Shown: positions 28,776-38,667, counted from the stretch's first letter. The stretch: 64,000 nucleotides of DNA from Nitrospira sp. SG-bin2 (GCA_002083405.1 LVWT01000002.1:1-64000); one strand, 5' to 3'. Translations and numbers: made by a program. The notes: a model not told the origin generated them from the sequence alone.

Positions 28776-29810
28776 TCACGGAATCAACACCACTTTCCCG
28801 CATTGCCCGGATTGGATCAAATCGAATCCTGTCGCAAATTCGGCCATCGGAAGGGAGTGCGTAATCACCGGTCGGATATTCAGACCTGCCTTGAAGAGCC
28901 CTGCCAGCCTATACCACGTCCCGAACAAACGCCGGCCTGTCACTCCATACACACGAATGCCCTTAAAAATGATTTCATTGGGAAGGTCGAAACAGACCTG
29001 GCCGGTTGGAATCCCGAAAAGGGTTACTCGCCCGCCGTTTTTCACGGCACGAAAGGCTTGATGCAGCGCGGCAGGGTTGCCCGACATTTCCAACGCTGCA
29101 TCAACCCCTTCACCGGCCGTCAGCTCACGAATCGCCTCATTGACTGCCTCAAGATGAGCGGTCTTCACATTCACCGTGAGGTCTGCACCCACTTGTTTGG
29201 CCAATCCCAGACGGTACTCGCTCGTGTCAGTCGCGATGATGACCGCCGCACCCGACACACGGGCGACGGCGATAGCAAATAGACCGGTCGGGCCACAGCC
29301 GGTCACCAAAACCGTATGGCCGGTGAGGTCTTCGGCGAGAGCGGCATCGACGGCGTTCCCGAGGGGTTCCTGAACACAGGCAAACTCCGGAGGAATCTCC
29401 GCAGCGGTGCGCCACAAGACACCTTCGGGCAGCGTGACATACTCGGCATACGAGCCGTCGCAATCGATACCGAGTATCCGGTACTGTTTGCAGACATGCG
29501 CCTGCCCGGTTCGGCATTGAAAACACGCACCACACGTAATGTGCGATTCGGCTGCGACATAATCGCCGACCTTCACCAGCGATACTTCACGCCCCGCCTC
29601 CACCACATGGCCGCATAACTCATGGCCAATGATACGCGGAGGATGGACACGCCCTTGAGCCCACTCGTCCCAACGATAAATATGTGCGTCAGTTCCACAT
29701 AGCGAGGTCGCGGCAACCTTGACGACAACCTCGCGCGGGCCGGGAGTGGGGTCCGGCCAACTCGTCGCAGTCAAACCCGGCGCAGTCGTTGTTTTGACCA
29801 GGGCTCTCAT
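28776..29810 (-). CDS. tdh: L-threonine 3-dehydrogenase, zinc type (344 aa)
   Basis: Oxidises threonine to 2-amino-3-ketobutyrate with NAD+. Medium-chain dehydrogenase with catalytic zinc ligands in [16 protein letters not shown] and [10 protein letters not shown], structural-zinc cysteines in [15 protein letters not shown], and a Rossmann GCGPTGLFA. The tdh-kbl pair makes glycine and acetyl-CoA. It heads a seven-gene minus-strand run reaching to the response regulator at 23.3 kb. Confidence 0.93.
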   Translation of the reverse strand: MRALVKTTTAPGLTATSWPDPTPGPREVVVKVAATSLCGTDAHIYRWDEWAQGRVHPPRIIGHELCGHVVEAGREVSLVKVGDYVAAESHITCGACFQCRTGQAHVCKQYRILGIDCDGSYAEYVTLPEGVLWRTAAEIPPEFACVQEPLGNAVDAALAEDLTGHTVLVTGCGPTGLFAIAVARVSGAAVIIATDTSEYRLGLAKQVGADLTVNVKTAHLEAVNEAIRELTAGEGVDAALEMSGNPAALHQAFRAVKNGGRVTLFGIPTGQVCFDLPNEIIFKGIRVYGVTGRRLFGTWYRLAGLFKAGLNIRPVITHSLPMAEFATGFDLIQSGQCGKVVLIP

Positions 29811-30050
29811 GGAACTATTCTATACCAACTGCGTACATTGGGCATCCTGATCAGCCCGGCAAGGTTCGTATAGCCATCCAAGCGAATCTCGCATGTCGCA
29901 GACAAAAAAGATGAGATACGCTCCCGTTTCGTCCCACCATCCTGCACTTCACAAGGAACTCGCTTCCGGACAACTTGGTACCGGACTCTCATGCCACTAC
30001 GTTTATCACGGCTTGCATGACATCGCCACGATGAGTAGGATGCTGAGGAC

Positions 30051-31055
30051 ATGCGCCTTCCACGCTTTCGATCTGTTGCGCTCATGGCAGGCCTTCTCTG
30101 GGCATCCTCGGGCGGGCCTGCCTTCCAGCCGGAACTTCACGCCGCCTCCCCTCCCAGCGCGGCGCAACCGGTCTCACAGGGAGACCGTCGGGTCGCTTTT
30201 GATTTTGCCGGTCTGGACGCGTCCGGAGATATTCGCGTCGGCAACCCGCTGAAATTGTCGCTGACGCTCTACGGAACTGTTCAGGGCTACACCCCCCTGA
30301 TCGCCATTTGTGAATCAATCCACTTCGAACAGCAGATCGTCACGATGGAACCGGACTCCCGCTCCAAGGAGATGCACGCCACCGCCATTCTCGAACCCAT
30401 TGCCCCGGGGAAACTCTCCGTGTCTCCAAAAGTCGCGCGCATCCAAGTCACATTCGCTCGGGCTCAGACCGGCAAAAAACCGGAGCGGGTGATGAAGCGG
30501 ATCGTCTATGTCACGCTGGGAACATCTGTGCCGCAAAGCAACCACGACGATCTTCCCCCTCCACGTCTGTACGAGCCCGGCGAAGAAGACACCAGCGACG
30601 ATGACCTTCCGCCCGAGGGGACACCCATCGCCGACAACTCGCTAGCGGAAGAAAATCTGTTGCCGTTGCCCCCCCCGGGACCTGGACCGGGACCGGCCTA
30701 TTGGCAGCATATCAGCGCGCTCCTGAGCCAAAGCTGGGGCCGCGCGGCGCACCAGGTGCGCCATGCTCCGTCAAGCGAAACCGTTCATGTTCGGTTTCGC
30801 ATGTACCCAAACGGGCGGGCTCAATTAATCCAGATTGAAAAGGGCTCCGGCTCGCGCGAAATCAACGAGGCCGGCATTTATGCCGTCGTCGATGCGCAGC
30901 CGTTTCCTCCCTTTCCCGAGAATGTGGGATCTGAGCCGGTCGACGTACATGTGCGGATGCGGACCGGCGCGCGGTTGGGCGCGCGTGATGTGAGGCCGGC
31001 CTCAATCCCGCCCACCCAGCGGCCAAATACAGCACCTCTCATGTCCAAGCCCTGA
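30051..31055 (+). CDS. Exported protein with TonB-like C-terminal domain (334 aa)
   Basis: The N-terminus reads as a signal peptide (MRLPRFRSVALMAGLLW). Residues ~45-155 are beta-rich with unknown fold; ~165-225 are acidic and Pro-rich (PPPGPGPGP), a likely flexible spacer; ~230-310 resemble the TonB C-terminal domain (VHVRFRMYPNGRAQLIQIEKGSGSREINEAGI), as in the TonB/AgaG TonB-family proteins. It lacks the usual uncleaved N-terminal anchor of an energy transducer and may instead be periplasmic. No ExbB/ExbD is nearby. Confidence 0.72.
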   Translation: MRLPRFRSVALMAGLLWASSGGPAFQPELHAASPPSAAQPVSQGDRRVAFDFAGLDASGDIRVGNPLKLSLTLYGTVQGYTPLIAICESIHFEQQIVTMEPDSRSKEMHATAILEPIAPGKLSVSPKVARIQVTFARAQTGKKPERVMKRIVYVTLGTSVPQSNHDDLPPPRLYEPGEEDTSDDDLPPEGTPIADNSLAEENLLPLPPPGPGPGPAYWQHISALLSQSWGRAAHQVRHAPSSETVHVRFRMYPNGRAQLIQIEKGSGSREINEAGIYAVVDAQPFPPFPENVGSEPVDVHVRMRTGARLGARDVRPASIPPTQRPNTAPLMSKP

Positions 31056-31098
31056 TGAAGTCCAGACAACGACAACCCTGCTCAATGGAGGTAACAAG

Positions 31099-31710
31099 AT
31101 GAATTCCCGATGGCACTGGATCGCGTGCGCGGCACTATGCGGATGGCTGGCCGTACTGCCAGGCGGCGCCGGAGCCGAAACGGCCCGGTGGGATATCGAT
31201 CCCGATCATTCGCTCATCGAGTTTCGTGTCACGCACATGGTGGTCTCCAAGACCGCCGGGCGTTTCACGGACTACAAGGGATTCGTAGATATGGATGGAG
31301 ACGCCAAGACGGTCAAGGCGATCGAAGCGACGATCAACGCCGCGTCCATCAATACGAGCCACGACAAACGTGACGTCCATCTGCGCAATGCCGACTTCCT
31401 GGACGTCAAACAATTTCCGACGATGACCTACAAGATGAAACACGTTCAGAAACAGGGTGACATGTACACGGTCATCGGCGACTTGACCCTGCGCGGCATC
31501 ACGGAGGAAATCGCGCTCATCGGCACCTTGAACGGTGTCGCCAAAGATCCCTGGGGCAACACCAGGGCCGGCTTCAGCGCCAACGGCACACTGAACCGCA
31601 AGGACTTCGGCATGGTGTGGAACAAGACGCTCGACAACGGCGGGCTGGTCGTCGGCAACGACGTGCAGATCCATCTGGAAATCGAATGCATCAAAGCCAA
31701 GACACCATAA
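31099..31710 (+). CDS. YceI family periplasmic protein (203 aa)
   Basis: Signal peptide (cleavage about AGA|ETA) followed by the YceI lipocalin-like barrel: WDIDPDHSLIEFRVTHM, a TGRF-like segment, LRNADFLDVKQFPTMTY and GDLTLRGIT. YceI proteins bind isoprenoid-type lipids; physiological role is often stress or unknown. GGAGG sits before the ATG. Confidence 0.92.
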   Translation: MNSRWHWIACAALCGWLAVLPGGAGAETARWDIDPDHSLIEFRVTHMVVSKTAGRFTDYKGFVDMDGDAKTVKAIEATINAASINTSHDKRDVHLRNADFLDVKQFPTMTYKMKHVQKQGDMYTVIGDLTLRGITEEIALIGTLNGVAKDPWGNTRAGFSANGTLNRKDFGMVWNKTLDNGGLVVGNDVQIHLEIECIKAKTP

Positions 31711-31740
31711 GTCGCAAGACGTGATACGCCAAGGGTCGGT

Positions 31741-32739
31741 ATGAGAGCGATGGTACTGAGTCGGACCGGTGACGTATCGGACAACCGGCTTGAGTTGCGC
31801 GAGCGCGCAGTCCCGAAACCGGAAGCGGGTCAGGTGCTGGTGAAAATTCATGTCTGCGGGGTGTGCCGGACCGATCTGCACGTCGTTGAAGGTGAGTTGC
31901 CCGGCATCACACTCCCGTTGATTCCGGGCCATCAAGCCGTTGGAACCGTGGTCCGGATGGGACGGGACGTCCTTGACCTCCGGGAAGGGGATCGCGTCGG
32001 GCTCGCCTGGCTTCAAGGTACATGCAATCGATGTGAATTCTGCACCAGCGGACGTGAAAACCTCTGCGAGACGGCGCGGTTCACCGGCTATCAGGTCGAT
32101 GGAGGGTATGCGGAATATGCCCTCCTGCCTGGGCGATTTGCCTATCCGATCCCGCCGGTCTTTTCGAACGAGGACGCCGCGCCGCTGCTCTGCGCGGGCA
32201 TCATTGGCTATCGCGCGCTGCGGCTCAGCGGAATCAAGCCGGGCCAGCGCCTTGGCCTGTACGGATTCGGCGCGTCGGCGCACATCGCCATCCAGATCGC
32301 ACGGCACTGGGGCTGCCAGGTCTATGTCAGCTCGCTCAAGGTTGAGCATCAAGAGCTGGCGAGACAGCTGGGAGCTGTCTGGATCGGCGGAGCGACAGAG
32401 ATGCCGCCTGATAAGCTGCATGGGTCAATTATTTTCGCACCTGCCGGCGAATTGGTTCCGCCGGCGCTGCGTGCGCTCGAACGCGGTGGCACGCTCGCGC
32501 TGGCCGGCATCCATATGTCTCCGATTCCCCGCTTGGACTACGATCGCGAGGTGTTCGGGGAGCGGGTCATCCGGAGTGTGACCGCCAATACGCGACAAGA
32601 CGGGCTCGATCTCTTACGCGAAGCGGCAGCGATTCCTCTCAAACCACATACAGTCCGTTTTCCTCTCGAACAAGCAAACCGCGCCTTACAAGAATTAAAA
32701 GCCGGACGCTTCCAAGGGGCTGCTGTCCTCACAATGTGA
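31741..32739 (+). CDS. Zinc-dependent alcohol dehydrogenase family protein (332 aa)
   Basis: Medium-chain dehydrogenase of the AdhA type. Catalytic zinc site CGVCRTDLH and PGHQAVG (with Gln where many have Glu), structural zinc cysteines in CNRCEFCTSGRENLC, and a glycine-rich nucleotide loop GLYGFGASAH. It probably oxidises or reduces small alcohols/aldehydes with NAD(P). It is 30 bp downstream of the yceI gene in the same direction. Confidence 0.85.
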   Translation: MRAMVLSRTGDVSDNRLELRERAVPKPEAGQVLVKIHVCGVCRTDLHVVEGELPGITLPLIPGHQAVGTVVRMGRDVLDLREGDRVGLAWLQGTCNRCEFCTSGRENLCETARFTGYQVDGGYAEYALLPGRFAYPIPPVFSNEDAAPLLCAGIIGYRALRLSGIKPGQRLGLYGFGASAHIAIQIARHWGCQVYVSSLKVEHQELARQLGAVWIGGATEMPPDKLHGSIIFAPAGELVPPALRALERGGTLALAGIHMSPIPRLDYDREVFGERVIRSVTANTRQDGLDLLREAAAIPLKPHTVRFPLEQANRALQELKAGRFQGAAVLTM

Positions 32740-32869
32740 TCGCGAGGAACTGCAAGTGATCAGGACACTACGCGTCCTAGTGATCTTGTCAACCAATCCT
32801 CACCACATTTCTGATTGACCCCGACCTCAAACAATGGTGACCACGTGCGTGCCAATAGGCGCAAGAGAC

Positions 32870-32897
32870 GGTGCGATGACCGGCCGGTCGTTGCACC
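32870..32897. promoter_or_regulatory. Near-perfect 28-bp palindrome
   Basis: GGTGCGATGACC facing GGTCGTTGCACC around a GACCGGCCGGTC centre; the few mismatches become G-U pairs in RNA. It lies 130 bp downstream of the dehydrogenase and 136 bp before the 18-residue peptide gene. No T-run follows, so it is either an operator or an RNA hairpin, not a classical terminator. Confidence 0.4.
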
Positions 32898-33032
32898 GCC
32901 CTTCAAGTTGCCCCCTGGTTCCCGTCGACCAGAACAAATTGTGCTCAGAAAATTTTACTCGCATCACAAACTCTGCTATACCACACACATAGGCGATCAC
33001 AATTTTTGAAATTGAAGGGGGGTGGAGTACTC

Positions 33033-33089
33033 ATGGCAACGAAGAAAGCAGCAAAGAAGCCTGCAAAGAAGGCGGCGAAGAAGAAGTAA
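33033..33089 (+). CDS. 18-residue Lys/Ala peptide
   Basis: The reading frame encodes MATKKAAKKPAKKAAKKK followed by TAA. A GTGGAG ribosome site stands six bases before the ATG, and a TATACC at 32979 with TTTTAC 18 bases upstream may form a promoter. A strong hairpin follows at once (33098-33127). The sequence repeats the AAKKP-type pattern of histone-H1-like tails and would bind nucleic acid. It is too short for most gene callers; the clean ribosome site, pure amino-acid pattern and hairpin argue that it is expressed. Confidence 0.55.
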   Translation: MATKKAAKKPAKKAAKKK

Positions 33090-33097
33090 TCGCGCCA

Positions 33098-33127
33098 TGA
33101 GGAGGCGTCGGTCACGGCGCCTCCTCA
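33098..33127 (+). terminator. Hairpin after the 18-residue peptide gene
   Basis: TGAGGAGGCG and CGCCTCCTCA form a perfect ten-base-pair stem around a ten-base loop, nine bases after the stop codon. No U-run follows, so it may be a 3' stabilising hairpin rather than an intrinsic terminator. Confidence 0.5.
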
Positions 33128-33926
33128 CCATCTCACGTCCTTCATCTTTTCGAATTCCACACCACATCACACAAGTCGCTATTTGATCGAAGACTTCCTC
33201 GGCAATGTCTCCGACAGACTCGCGCACCTGAGAGAACCTCCTTCGCAGACGAGAACTCACCTTCACCAACCAGCCACTCTATTGGAATGGAATCGGCGAA
33301 GGTGCCGGGATGTAACCGGTTACGCCGGCACAGCACACATCTATGCAAAGTAAGGTAATGAAGGGCGGAGCGACCGGCAAGCTGAGATCACGACAACAGA
33401 GAGACGGCGCGGAAAAAGAAAGGGGAAGTGATGGCCACATCACTTCCCCCAGTTTCTTAGCGCCAGAGGAGAGTCCATAGCGTAAAGAAAGCAGCGGTTG
33501 AATCTTATCATGAACATTCCCTTCGACAACAAAATAAATATATCAATGTATTCAACGGCTTAATGTGTCTTCGTCGAAAAGGATACACAAAGAGCTGCGT
33601 GACTTGCCCCTCGAAAAAGCCCATTGGTCTGGAAGTTTCGACCTGCTCCACAAATGTTGGCGAATCAAGGTTTAAGAATTTGGCTTGTGCCTGATCGGTT
33701 GACGCTGCTGATGCGGTGAAGCAAACCTGCCGTGGGACCATTAGCCCACAATGAATAGTTCCGAGAACTGGAAACCACCTCTGGTCCGTGCAATACCCGG
33801 ACGGTCATTGCACAATCAGCCTATGAACAACCATCAATATCGGGATACCCGGTCGTCGGATACCGGAGACGTCACTATCAGCCTCCGGAATCCCTAACAG
33901 CTTCGGACTAAATTTTGTAGCTGTCA
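33128..33926. other. 800-bp gap without a convincing gene
   Basis: The stretch is less GC-rich than its flanks. A minus-strand frame at 33508-33741 (77 codons) has no good ribosome site or recognisable content. A twelve-base-pair hairpin at 33422-33449 is the main feature. The region could hold a small RNA that uses that hairpin as terminator, or a decayed gene. Confidence 0.4.
33422..33449 (-). terminator. Intrinsic terminator (strong on the minus strand)
   Basis: GGGGAAGTGATG and CATCACTTCCCC pair perfectly around a four-base loop. Read on the minus strand the stem is followed by TTTCTTTTT, a good U-tract; on the plus strand a weaker CAGTTTCTT follows. No annotated minus-strand gene ends just upstream, so the transcript it serves is unknown. 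Confidence 0.65.
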
Positions 33927-34784
33927 CTATCGTTTGCGGCTGAGAATACTGGAAGCCCGCTCAGACGTTTCTTTGACCAGTACACCCATCTTCGGATGCG
34001 ACGGCTCGAAATCGACCGGCCAGCGATGATGACCCAGCCGTTCGCTGGCCGTGGGACCGATCGAGGCAACAACCATCTTCGTGAGCGCTGATCGAAAGGG
34101 CTCAACCTTTCCATCCTGCTCCAGCACCCGCATCACATGATCGGCCTGCGCCGCATTGGTGATCAGCATCACAGTGACGCGCCCGGCTATGATTTCATTG
34201 AGCGCATGACGGATCGGAGCAAGATCGTCCGGCAGTGCCCACTTATAGATGGGGACTTGAAAGACCTCGGCACCACGCCGCTGCAATGCCTCAAGCAATG
34301 CCGGGTTCGGCATCCCGTACTCTTGCACCGCCACACGTAACCCCATCACCGGCAAACGCTCATCGACAGTGCGAACCACATCGACCCATGTGTTCGGTTC
34401 CGGGACAATCGCTGTCGGCTGGAGACCGAGCGCCCTCAGGGCCGCGGCCGGCTTCGGCCCCCTGGCAACAATGGCCGTCCGGGCAAGAGCCTCCACGATC
34501 GACGGCCAGGGATAGCGCATCTTGAGAAGATCGAAGAGTGCGATCGTGCCGGCGCCGGTCAGGAGGATCAGCATATCAATCCGTTCAGTCATCAACCGGA
34601 TCCCAAACTCCAGGGCTGCCGAATTGTCCTCCAATGGAATTTCGCGAAGGGCTGGAACGACGAGGGACTTGCCGCCATACCGTCCAATCAGGCGGGCCAT
34701 CTCCACCGCCATGCGTGACTCGAATGAGGCAACCGTCAGACCGTGGAAGTCAGGTTGGCCGAAGCCGTGAATTGCAGACGTCAT
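33927..34784 (-). CDS. hemD: Uroporphyrinogen-III synthase family protein (285 aa)
   Basis: Matches the HemD fold: GLTVASFESRMAVEMARLI near the start, VPALREIPLEDN, a middle VARGPKPAAALRALGL and a C-terminal SIGPTASERLGHH. HemD closes and inverts ring D of hydroxymethylbilane to give uroporphyrinogen III. The gene stands alone, not with other hem genes, so it may be a second, stand-alone HemD-like protein such as those tied to heme d1 or unknown pathways. Sequence similarity within HemD is low, so the function is likely rather than certain. Confidence 0.75.
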   Translation of the reverse strand: MTSAIHGFGQPDFHGLTVASFESRMAVEMARLIGRYGGKSLVVPALREIPLEDNSAALEFGIRLMTERIDMLILLTGAGTIALFDLLKMRYPWPSIVEALARTAIVARGPKPAAALRALGLQPTAIVPEPNTWVDVVRTVDERLPVMGLRVAVQEYGMPNPALLEALQRRGAEVFQVPIYKWALPDDLAPIRHALNEIIAGRVTVMLITNAAQADHVMRVLEQDGKVEPFRSALTKMVVASIGPTASERLGHHRWPVDFEPSHPKMGVLVKETSERASSILSRKR

Positions 34785-34860
34785 ATCGTGTGGAATTACA
34801 TTTGACGGGGCCGCATGCCGCCCCTACTATACAAATACTACGGGGACAAGGGCCAGACGA

Positions 34861-35301
34861 ATGATGAACCAGCCGCTCCATCAAGGGTTACGACATCTCG
34901 CACTTCGCGTGACGGATCTCGCGCGTTCACGCCGATTCTACGAACAGGTGCTCGGAATGCAGGTGGTGTGGGAACCTGATCCGGAGAATGTGTATTTCAG
35001 CTCCGGAAACGACAACCTGGCGCTCCATCAAATCCCGAAGGGCGAGCTTGCAGCATACCAGCCGCCGAAGGCCCAACTCCTCGATCATATGGGAGTGATT
35101 CTCGACAGCCCGGAGGCAGTCGACCGAATGTATCACGCCATCGCGCCCACGATCGAATCACTCGGCGGACATATCGCCAAAGAGCCGAAACAGCATCGTG
35201 ACGGCAGTTACTCGTTTTATGTGACTGACCCGGACGGCAACGCGATCCAGGCGCTGTACGAACCGACGATCAGCACATTTGAATTTACACGTAAGGGGTG
35301 A
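34861..35301 (+). CDS. VOC (glyoxalase/dioxygenase) family protein (146 aa)
   Basis: Single-gene vicinal-oxygen-chelate protein with two beta-alpha-beta-beta-beta modules: LRHLALRVTDLARSRRFYEQ at the N-terminus, NLALHQIP, and YVTDPDGNAIQALYE at the C-terminus. His and Glu positions fit a divalent-metal site. The substrate (methylglyoxal adduct, aromatic, or antibiotic) cannot be told. Two tandem ATGs at 34861 and 34864 are possible starts. Confidence 0.85.
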   Translation: MMNQPLHQGLRHLALRVTDLARSRRFYEQVLGMQVVWEPDPENVYFSSGNDNLALHQIPKGELAAYQPPKAQLLDHMGVILDSPEAVDRMYHAIAPTIESLGGHIAKEPKQHRDGSYSFYVTDPDGNAIQALYEPTISTFEFTRKG

Positions 35302-35320
35302 GGGGTGAGCCGATGTCTGC

Positions 35321-35334
35321 CGTATACGTATACG
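35321..35334. promoter_or_regulatory. Perfect 14-bp palindrome
   Basis: CGTATACGTATACG, alternating purine/pyrimidine, stands 50 bp before the metallo-hydrolase gene in a spacer that also holds GTAAGGGGTGAGGGGTGAG-like words. It could be an operator; nothing else supports it. Confidence 0.3.
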
Positions 35335-35383
35335 ATTTGAGAATCCTCCTCGCCTTACACCTGGCGCCTCACGTTTCACGACC

Positions 35384-37012
35384 ATGACGCTCTGGGACCG
35401 GCTACCGAGACATCACTACGTGGCCCTCGCCCCCTGGTGCTGGGTGCAGTTGGAAAGCGCTGACGCGCCGGGACCGTTTCCCTTTGTGGCCGGCGTCGCA
35501 CCAGACGTGGCGGGAAGCCTCACCGAAGCGCACAGCCTGCTGGCCAGTGCCATCGACACAGCCATCAGCGACGTCTTTTCCAAGAGGGCGCCCGTCGACG
35601 ATCCGGACCGGCAGAGGCGGCTGGAAGACGCGTATGCGGAACTGGTGAATGCGCGTCCCTACCTGAGCCGACACATCACATGTGGCCGGAATCCGGACGG
35701 CACCTTTCGCTGGGAGTTTCCGACCGACCCCACCCGCTCATCCACGGTGACGAACGGCGGCCTTCGCATATTTCATTCAGTCAAACGGCAGGCCATTCCT
35801 CTGGGATTCGACCAACGCCCCCTGGGACCAATGGTGGGAACCCTGCTCGGCATGTTAGACGGCACACGCCAGACCGACGAGATCAGGACAGTCCTAGAGA
35901 CCGCGCCGCGCGAAGCCAGAACGGCGCTCACCCGGCTGATGGAATTGCTGATTCAGCATGAGTGCCTTCTCAATTCGCCGAGGATCTCGATCCGGCCACA
36001 CTGGCTCAAATCCATACAGGACCGGGATATGGTGCATCTCGGCCACGCGGCGCTGCTCTATCGGCAACTGGACAATTTTTTTCTCTTCGACCCCTGGCTG
36101 CTCCCGTGGTTCGCCGAATCCTCCCTCCCCTCCCTGTGGGGCTCGCTCTTGCCCAAGCCATCGGCCGTGTTCTTAACGCACGACCACGACGATCATGTCG
36201 ATCCTCGCACACTGCTCCACTTGCCGAAAGACACGCCGATCATCGTACCCAGCCGGCGCAACCGGAAGATATTCTATTACGATTACCTGCCGCTCCTACG
36301 GGAACTCGGATTTGGCCGCGTGGTCGAACTGGCGCACGGCGAGAGCTGGCCGTTCGAGGGCGGAACCATCATCTCCGTGCCGTTCTACGGCGAGGACCCC
36401 TGCGATCTACAGATGCCGAGAAACTGCTACTTGATCAGCGACCGTGGCTACAACATCCTCGTCCATGCGGACAGCGGGCCGGCCAACGACGGACAGTCGC
36501 CGCTGAAGGATGGCGTCATCGCTCAACTGGCCGGCAAGTATGGTCCGATCCCGCTGGTGTTCGCATCGCAACAACAGTTGCTCGAACTCCGTAGCCATGC
36601 CGCCCATGCGCCCTTGTCTCATCCGGGCAAGTGGCTGGAGGTGGGTGAGAACGGCTATCTCACCAACGCCTATCTGAGTGACCTGTGCCGTGCGGCGCAG
36701 GCGGCGCTCTTCGTGTCCTACGCCACCGGCGGCGCCGACTGGTACCCGGACCATTTGTCGTTCATGTTCAGCCGGCGAAACCCTGCGCGCACCGCGCTCC
36801 TCACCGCCCGGTGGGAACGTCCGGAAACACTGAAAGACCTTCTCTCCCTGCATAATTGCGGGTATCATTGCTCGCGGGCGCTGGATCTGTATCGATCGAC
36901 CAGCGATGCGCGGATTGAGGTCGTCTCAACAGGCGACGCGCTGACCCCTCTGAGTCTTCACCGGCTGGATCACGGCGATCCGCCGTTTATGACAACCGGG
37001 CGACACGTGTAG
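35384..37012 (+). CDS. Metallo-beta-lactamase-fold hydrolase with winged-helix region (542 aa)
   Basis: An N-terminal region of unknown fold (~1-130) is followed by a PqqD-like or winged-helix segment (~140-200: [14 protein letters not shown] and [20 protein letters not shown]), then an UlaG-like metallo-beta-lactamase domain with HLGHAALL, metal motif THDHDDH (HxHxDH) and HADSG. The domain set suggests hydrolysis of a compound held or recognised by the PqqD-like module. The C-terminus (~440-542) is unlike known families. The gene is preceded by a repetitive spacer and followed 35 bp later by the epimerase gene, perhaps co-transcribed. Confidence 0.75.
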   Translation: MTLWDRLPRHHYVALAPWCWVQLESADAPGPFPFVAGVAPDVAGSLTEAHSLLASAIDTAISDVFSKRAPVDDPDRQRRLEDAYAELVNARPYLSRHITCGRNPDGTFRWEFPTDPTRSSTVTNGGLRIFHSVKRQAIPLGFDQRPLGPMVGTLLGMLDGTRQTDEIRTVLETAPREARTALTRLMELLIQHECLLNSPRISIRPHWLKSIQDRDMVHLGHAALLYRQLDNFFLFDPWLLPWFAESSLPSLWGSLLPKPSAVFLTHDHDDHVDPRTLLHLPKDTPIIVPSRRNRKIFYYDYLPLLRELGFGRVVELAHGESWPFEGGTIISVPFYGEDPCDLQMPRNCYLISDRGYNILVHADSGPANDGQSPLKDGVIAQLAGKYGPIPLVFASQQQLLELRSHAAHAPLSHPGKWLEVGENGYLTNAYLSDLCRAAQAALFVSYATGGADWYPDHLSFMFSRRNPARTALLTARWERPETLKDLLSLHNCGYHCSRALDLYRSTSDARIEVVSTGDALTPLSLHRLDHGDPPFMTTGRHV

Positions 37013-37046
37013 CCGGATTGTCATCGCACGGTTGAAAGGATTACAC

Positions 37047-38069
37047 ATGAGCGGGCTATCTTCTCCCATCTTAGTCACAGGGTCGGCGGGTTTTATCGGA
37101 TTTCATGTGGCCCGACGTCTGTTGGATCGCGGTGATTCTGTCCTCGGTCTCGACAACCTCAACGACTACTACGACGTCCGGCTGAAAGAAGCACGTCTGG
37201 CCCAACTGACCGCGCACAAGGGATTTCGTTTTGTCAGGCTGGACCTGGCCAATCGGCAAGGCATGCGGGATCTCTTTACCGACGAGCCGATTCAGCGAGT
37301 GGTCCATCTGGCCGCACAAGCCGGCGTACGCTATTCACTCGTGAACCCTCACGCCTATACCGAAAGCAATCTCGAAGGCTTCATGAACATTCTGGAAGGC
37401 TGCCGCCATAGCCGCGTCGCGCATCTGGTGTACGCATCGTCCAGCTCCGTTTACGGCGGCAACACCCACATGCCGTTTTCCATCCACGACAATGTGGACC
37501 ACCCCGTCTCGCTCTATGCCGCCACGAAGAAAGCCAATGAACTCATGGCCCACTGCTACGCGCATTTGTATCGGATTCCCTGTACAGGATTGCGATTTTT
37601 CACAGTCTACGGCCCGTGGGGCAGGCCTGATATGGCGCTGTTCATTTTCACGAAAGCCATTTTGGAAGGAACGCCGATCGAGGTGTTCAATCACGGCAAC
37701 ATGCGACGCGATTTCACCTATGTGGATGATATCGTCGAGGGCATTATCCGGACCCTCGATCACCCGGCGACGGTCAATCCAGCCTGGTCAGGAGACAAGC
37801 CGGACCCCGGCACCAGTTCGGCACCGGCCCGCGTCTACAATATCGGCAACCACCAACCGGTGGAGCTTCTGCATTTCATCGAGGTATTGGAAAAGGCGCT
37901 CGGCAAGAAGGCAGAGAAGAAGCTGATGCCGTTGCAGCCGGGCGATGTGCCTGCCACCTACGCCGACATCGAGGACCTCACGCGCGATGTCGGATTCGCA
38001 CCGGCCACGCCAATCGAAGAAGGCATTCCTCGCTTCGTAAAGTGGTACCGCGAGTTTTACCAGACCTGA
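37047..38069 (+). CDS. NAD-dependent epimerase, UDP-glucuronate 4-epimerase-like (340 aa)
   Basis: Extended short-chain dehydrogenase: glycine loop [28 protein letters not shown] (the segment typical of UDP-glucuronate/UDP-GlcNAc C4-epimerases), [11 protein letters not shown] and the catalytic YAATKKANE. It probably makes UDP-galacturonate for surface polysaccharide. AAAGGA precedes the ATG; the upstream in-frame codon at 37032 is TTG. No other sugar gene is adjacent. Confidence 0.88.
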   Translation: MSGLSSPILVTGSAGFIGFHVARRLLDRGDSVLGLDNLNDYYDVRLKEARLAQLTAHKGFRFVRLDLANRQGMRDLFTDEPIQRVVHLAAQAGVRYSLVNPHAYTESNLEGFMNILEGCRHSRVAHLVYASSSSVYGGNTHMPFSIHDNVDHPVSLYAATKKANELMAHCYAHLYRIPCTGLRFFTVYGPWGRPDMALFIFTKAILEGTPIEVFNHGNMRRDFTYVDDIVEGIIRTLDHPATVNPAWSGDKPDPGTSSAPARVYNIGNHQPVELLHFIEVLEKALGKKAEKKLMPLQPGDVPATYADIEDLTRDVGFAPATPIEEGIPRFVKWYREFYQT

Positions 38070-38097
38070 AGGGGAACGGTCTTTCTGCTCGACGAGC

Positions 38098-38667
38098 TTA
38101 CGGACACCCGATCGGAATGAACCCTCTCCCAAAGATATCCGACAGCGTCACATAGCGTGCGTTATCATAAAAGGAGTAGCTCGCCCCGCGCTGATTGCGG
38201 CCGGAAAGGTCTCCGCCATAAGACGGGTCAGATCCGAACCACAAGCCCCCACGGGTTTTCTGAACCAGCTGAAGCCATTCCATATACAGTCCACAAACCT
38301 CGCTTTGCACTGAGCCGGAATTTGTATTGCTTGCGTGCCACTCCCGAGCCCACTCCGGGACATTTTGCCCTAGCATACCCGATGGTCGATCCTGGTAGGC
38401 TGGAACTTGGTACTGTGGGGCGGCAACTGGAGCAGGACGGGGAACAATCGGCATATTCTCCAGTGACGGCACAACCGACAGCGGCCTTAACATCATGACC
38501 CGACAACCAGCCCGTTCCTTATTGGTATAGATCGTGTCCCCATCCGCCGTGAGGCATTCAAATACACCTGTCGGTTCAGGAACCGGCGGCGGAGTATCGG
38601 CCGACGCGGAACCAGAAAACATCGCCGCGAGTATGGATGCTGAAAACACGATTCGTATGAGCCTCAT
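38098..38667 (-). CDS. Secreted protein with Pro-rich middle (189 aa)
   Basis: The start is at an ATG after GGAGG, giving a signal peptide ending in SASA|DTPPP. A short domain with VFECLTADGDTIYTNKERAGC resembles DUF4124, a small fold found in periplasmic proteins of Proteobacteria and others. The middle is Pro-rich and disordered; four Cys are present, likely forming disulfides. The function is unknown. Confidence 0.65.
   Translation of the reverse strand: MRLIRIVFSASILAAMFSGSASADTPPPVPEPTGVFECLTADGDTIYTNKERAGCRVMMLRPLSVVPSLENMPIVPRPAPVAAPQYQVPAYQDRPSGMLGQNVPEWAREWHASNTNSGSVQSEVCGLYMEWLQLVQKTRGGLWFGSDPSYGGDLSGRNQRGASYSFYDNARYVTLSDIFGRGFIPIGCP

Noticed and set aside
33508..33741. 77-codon minus-strand frame before a strong terminator
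   Set aside because: The terminator is suggestive, but there is no ribosome site and no recognisable protein pattern; a non-coding RNA is at least as likely.
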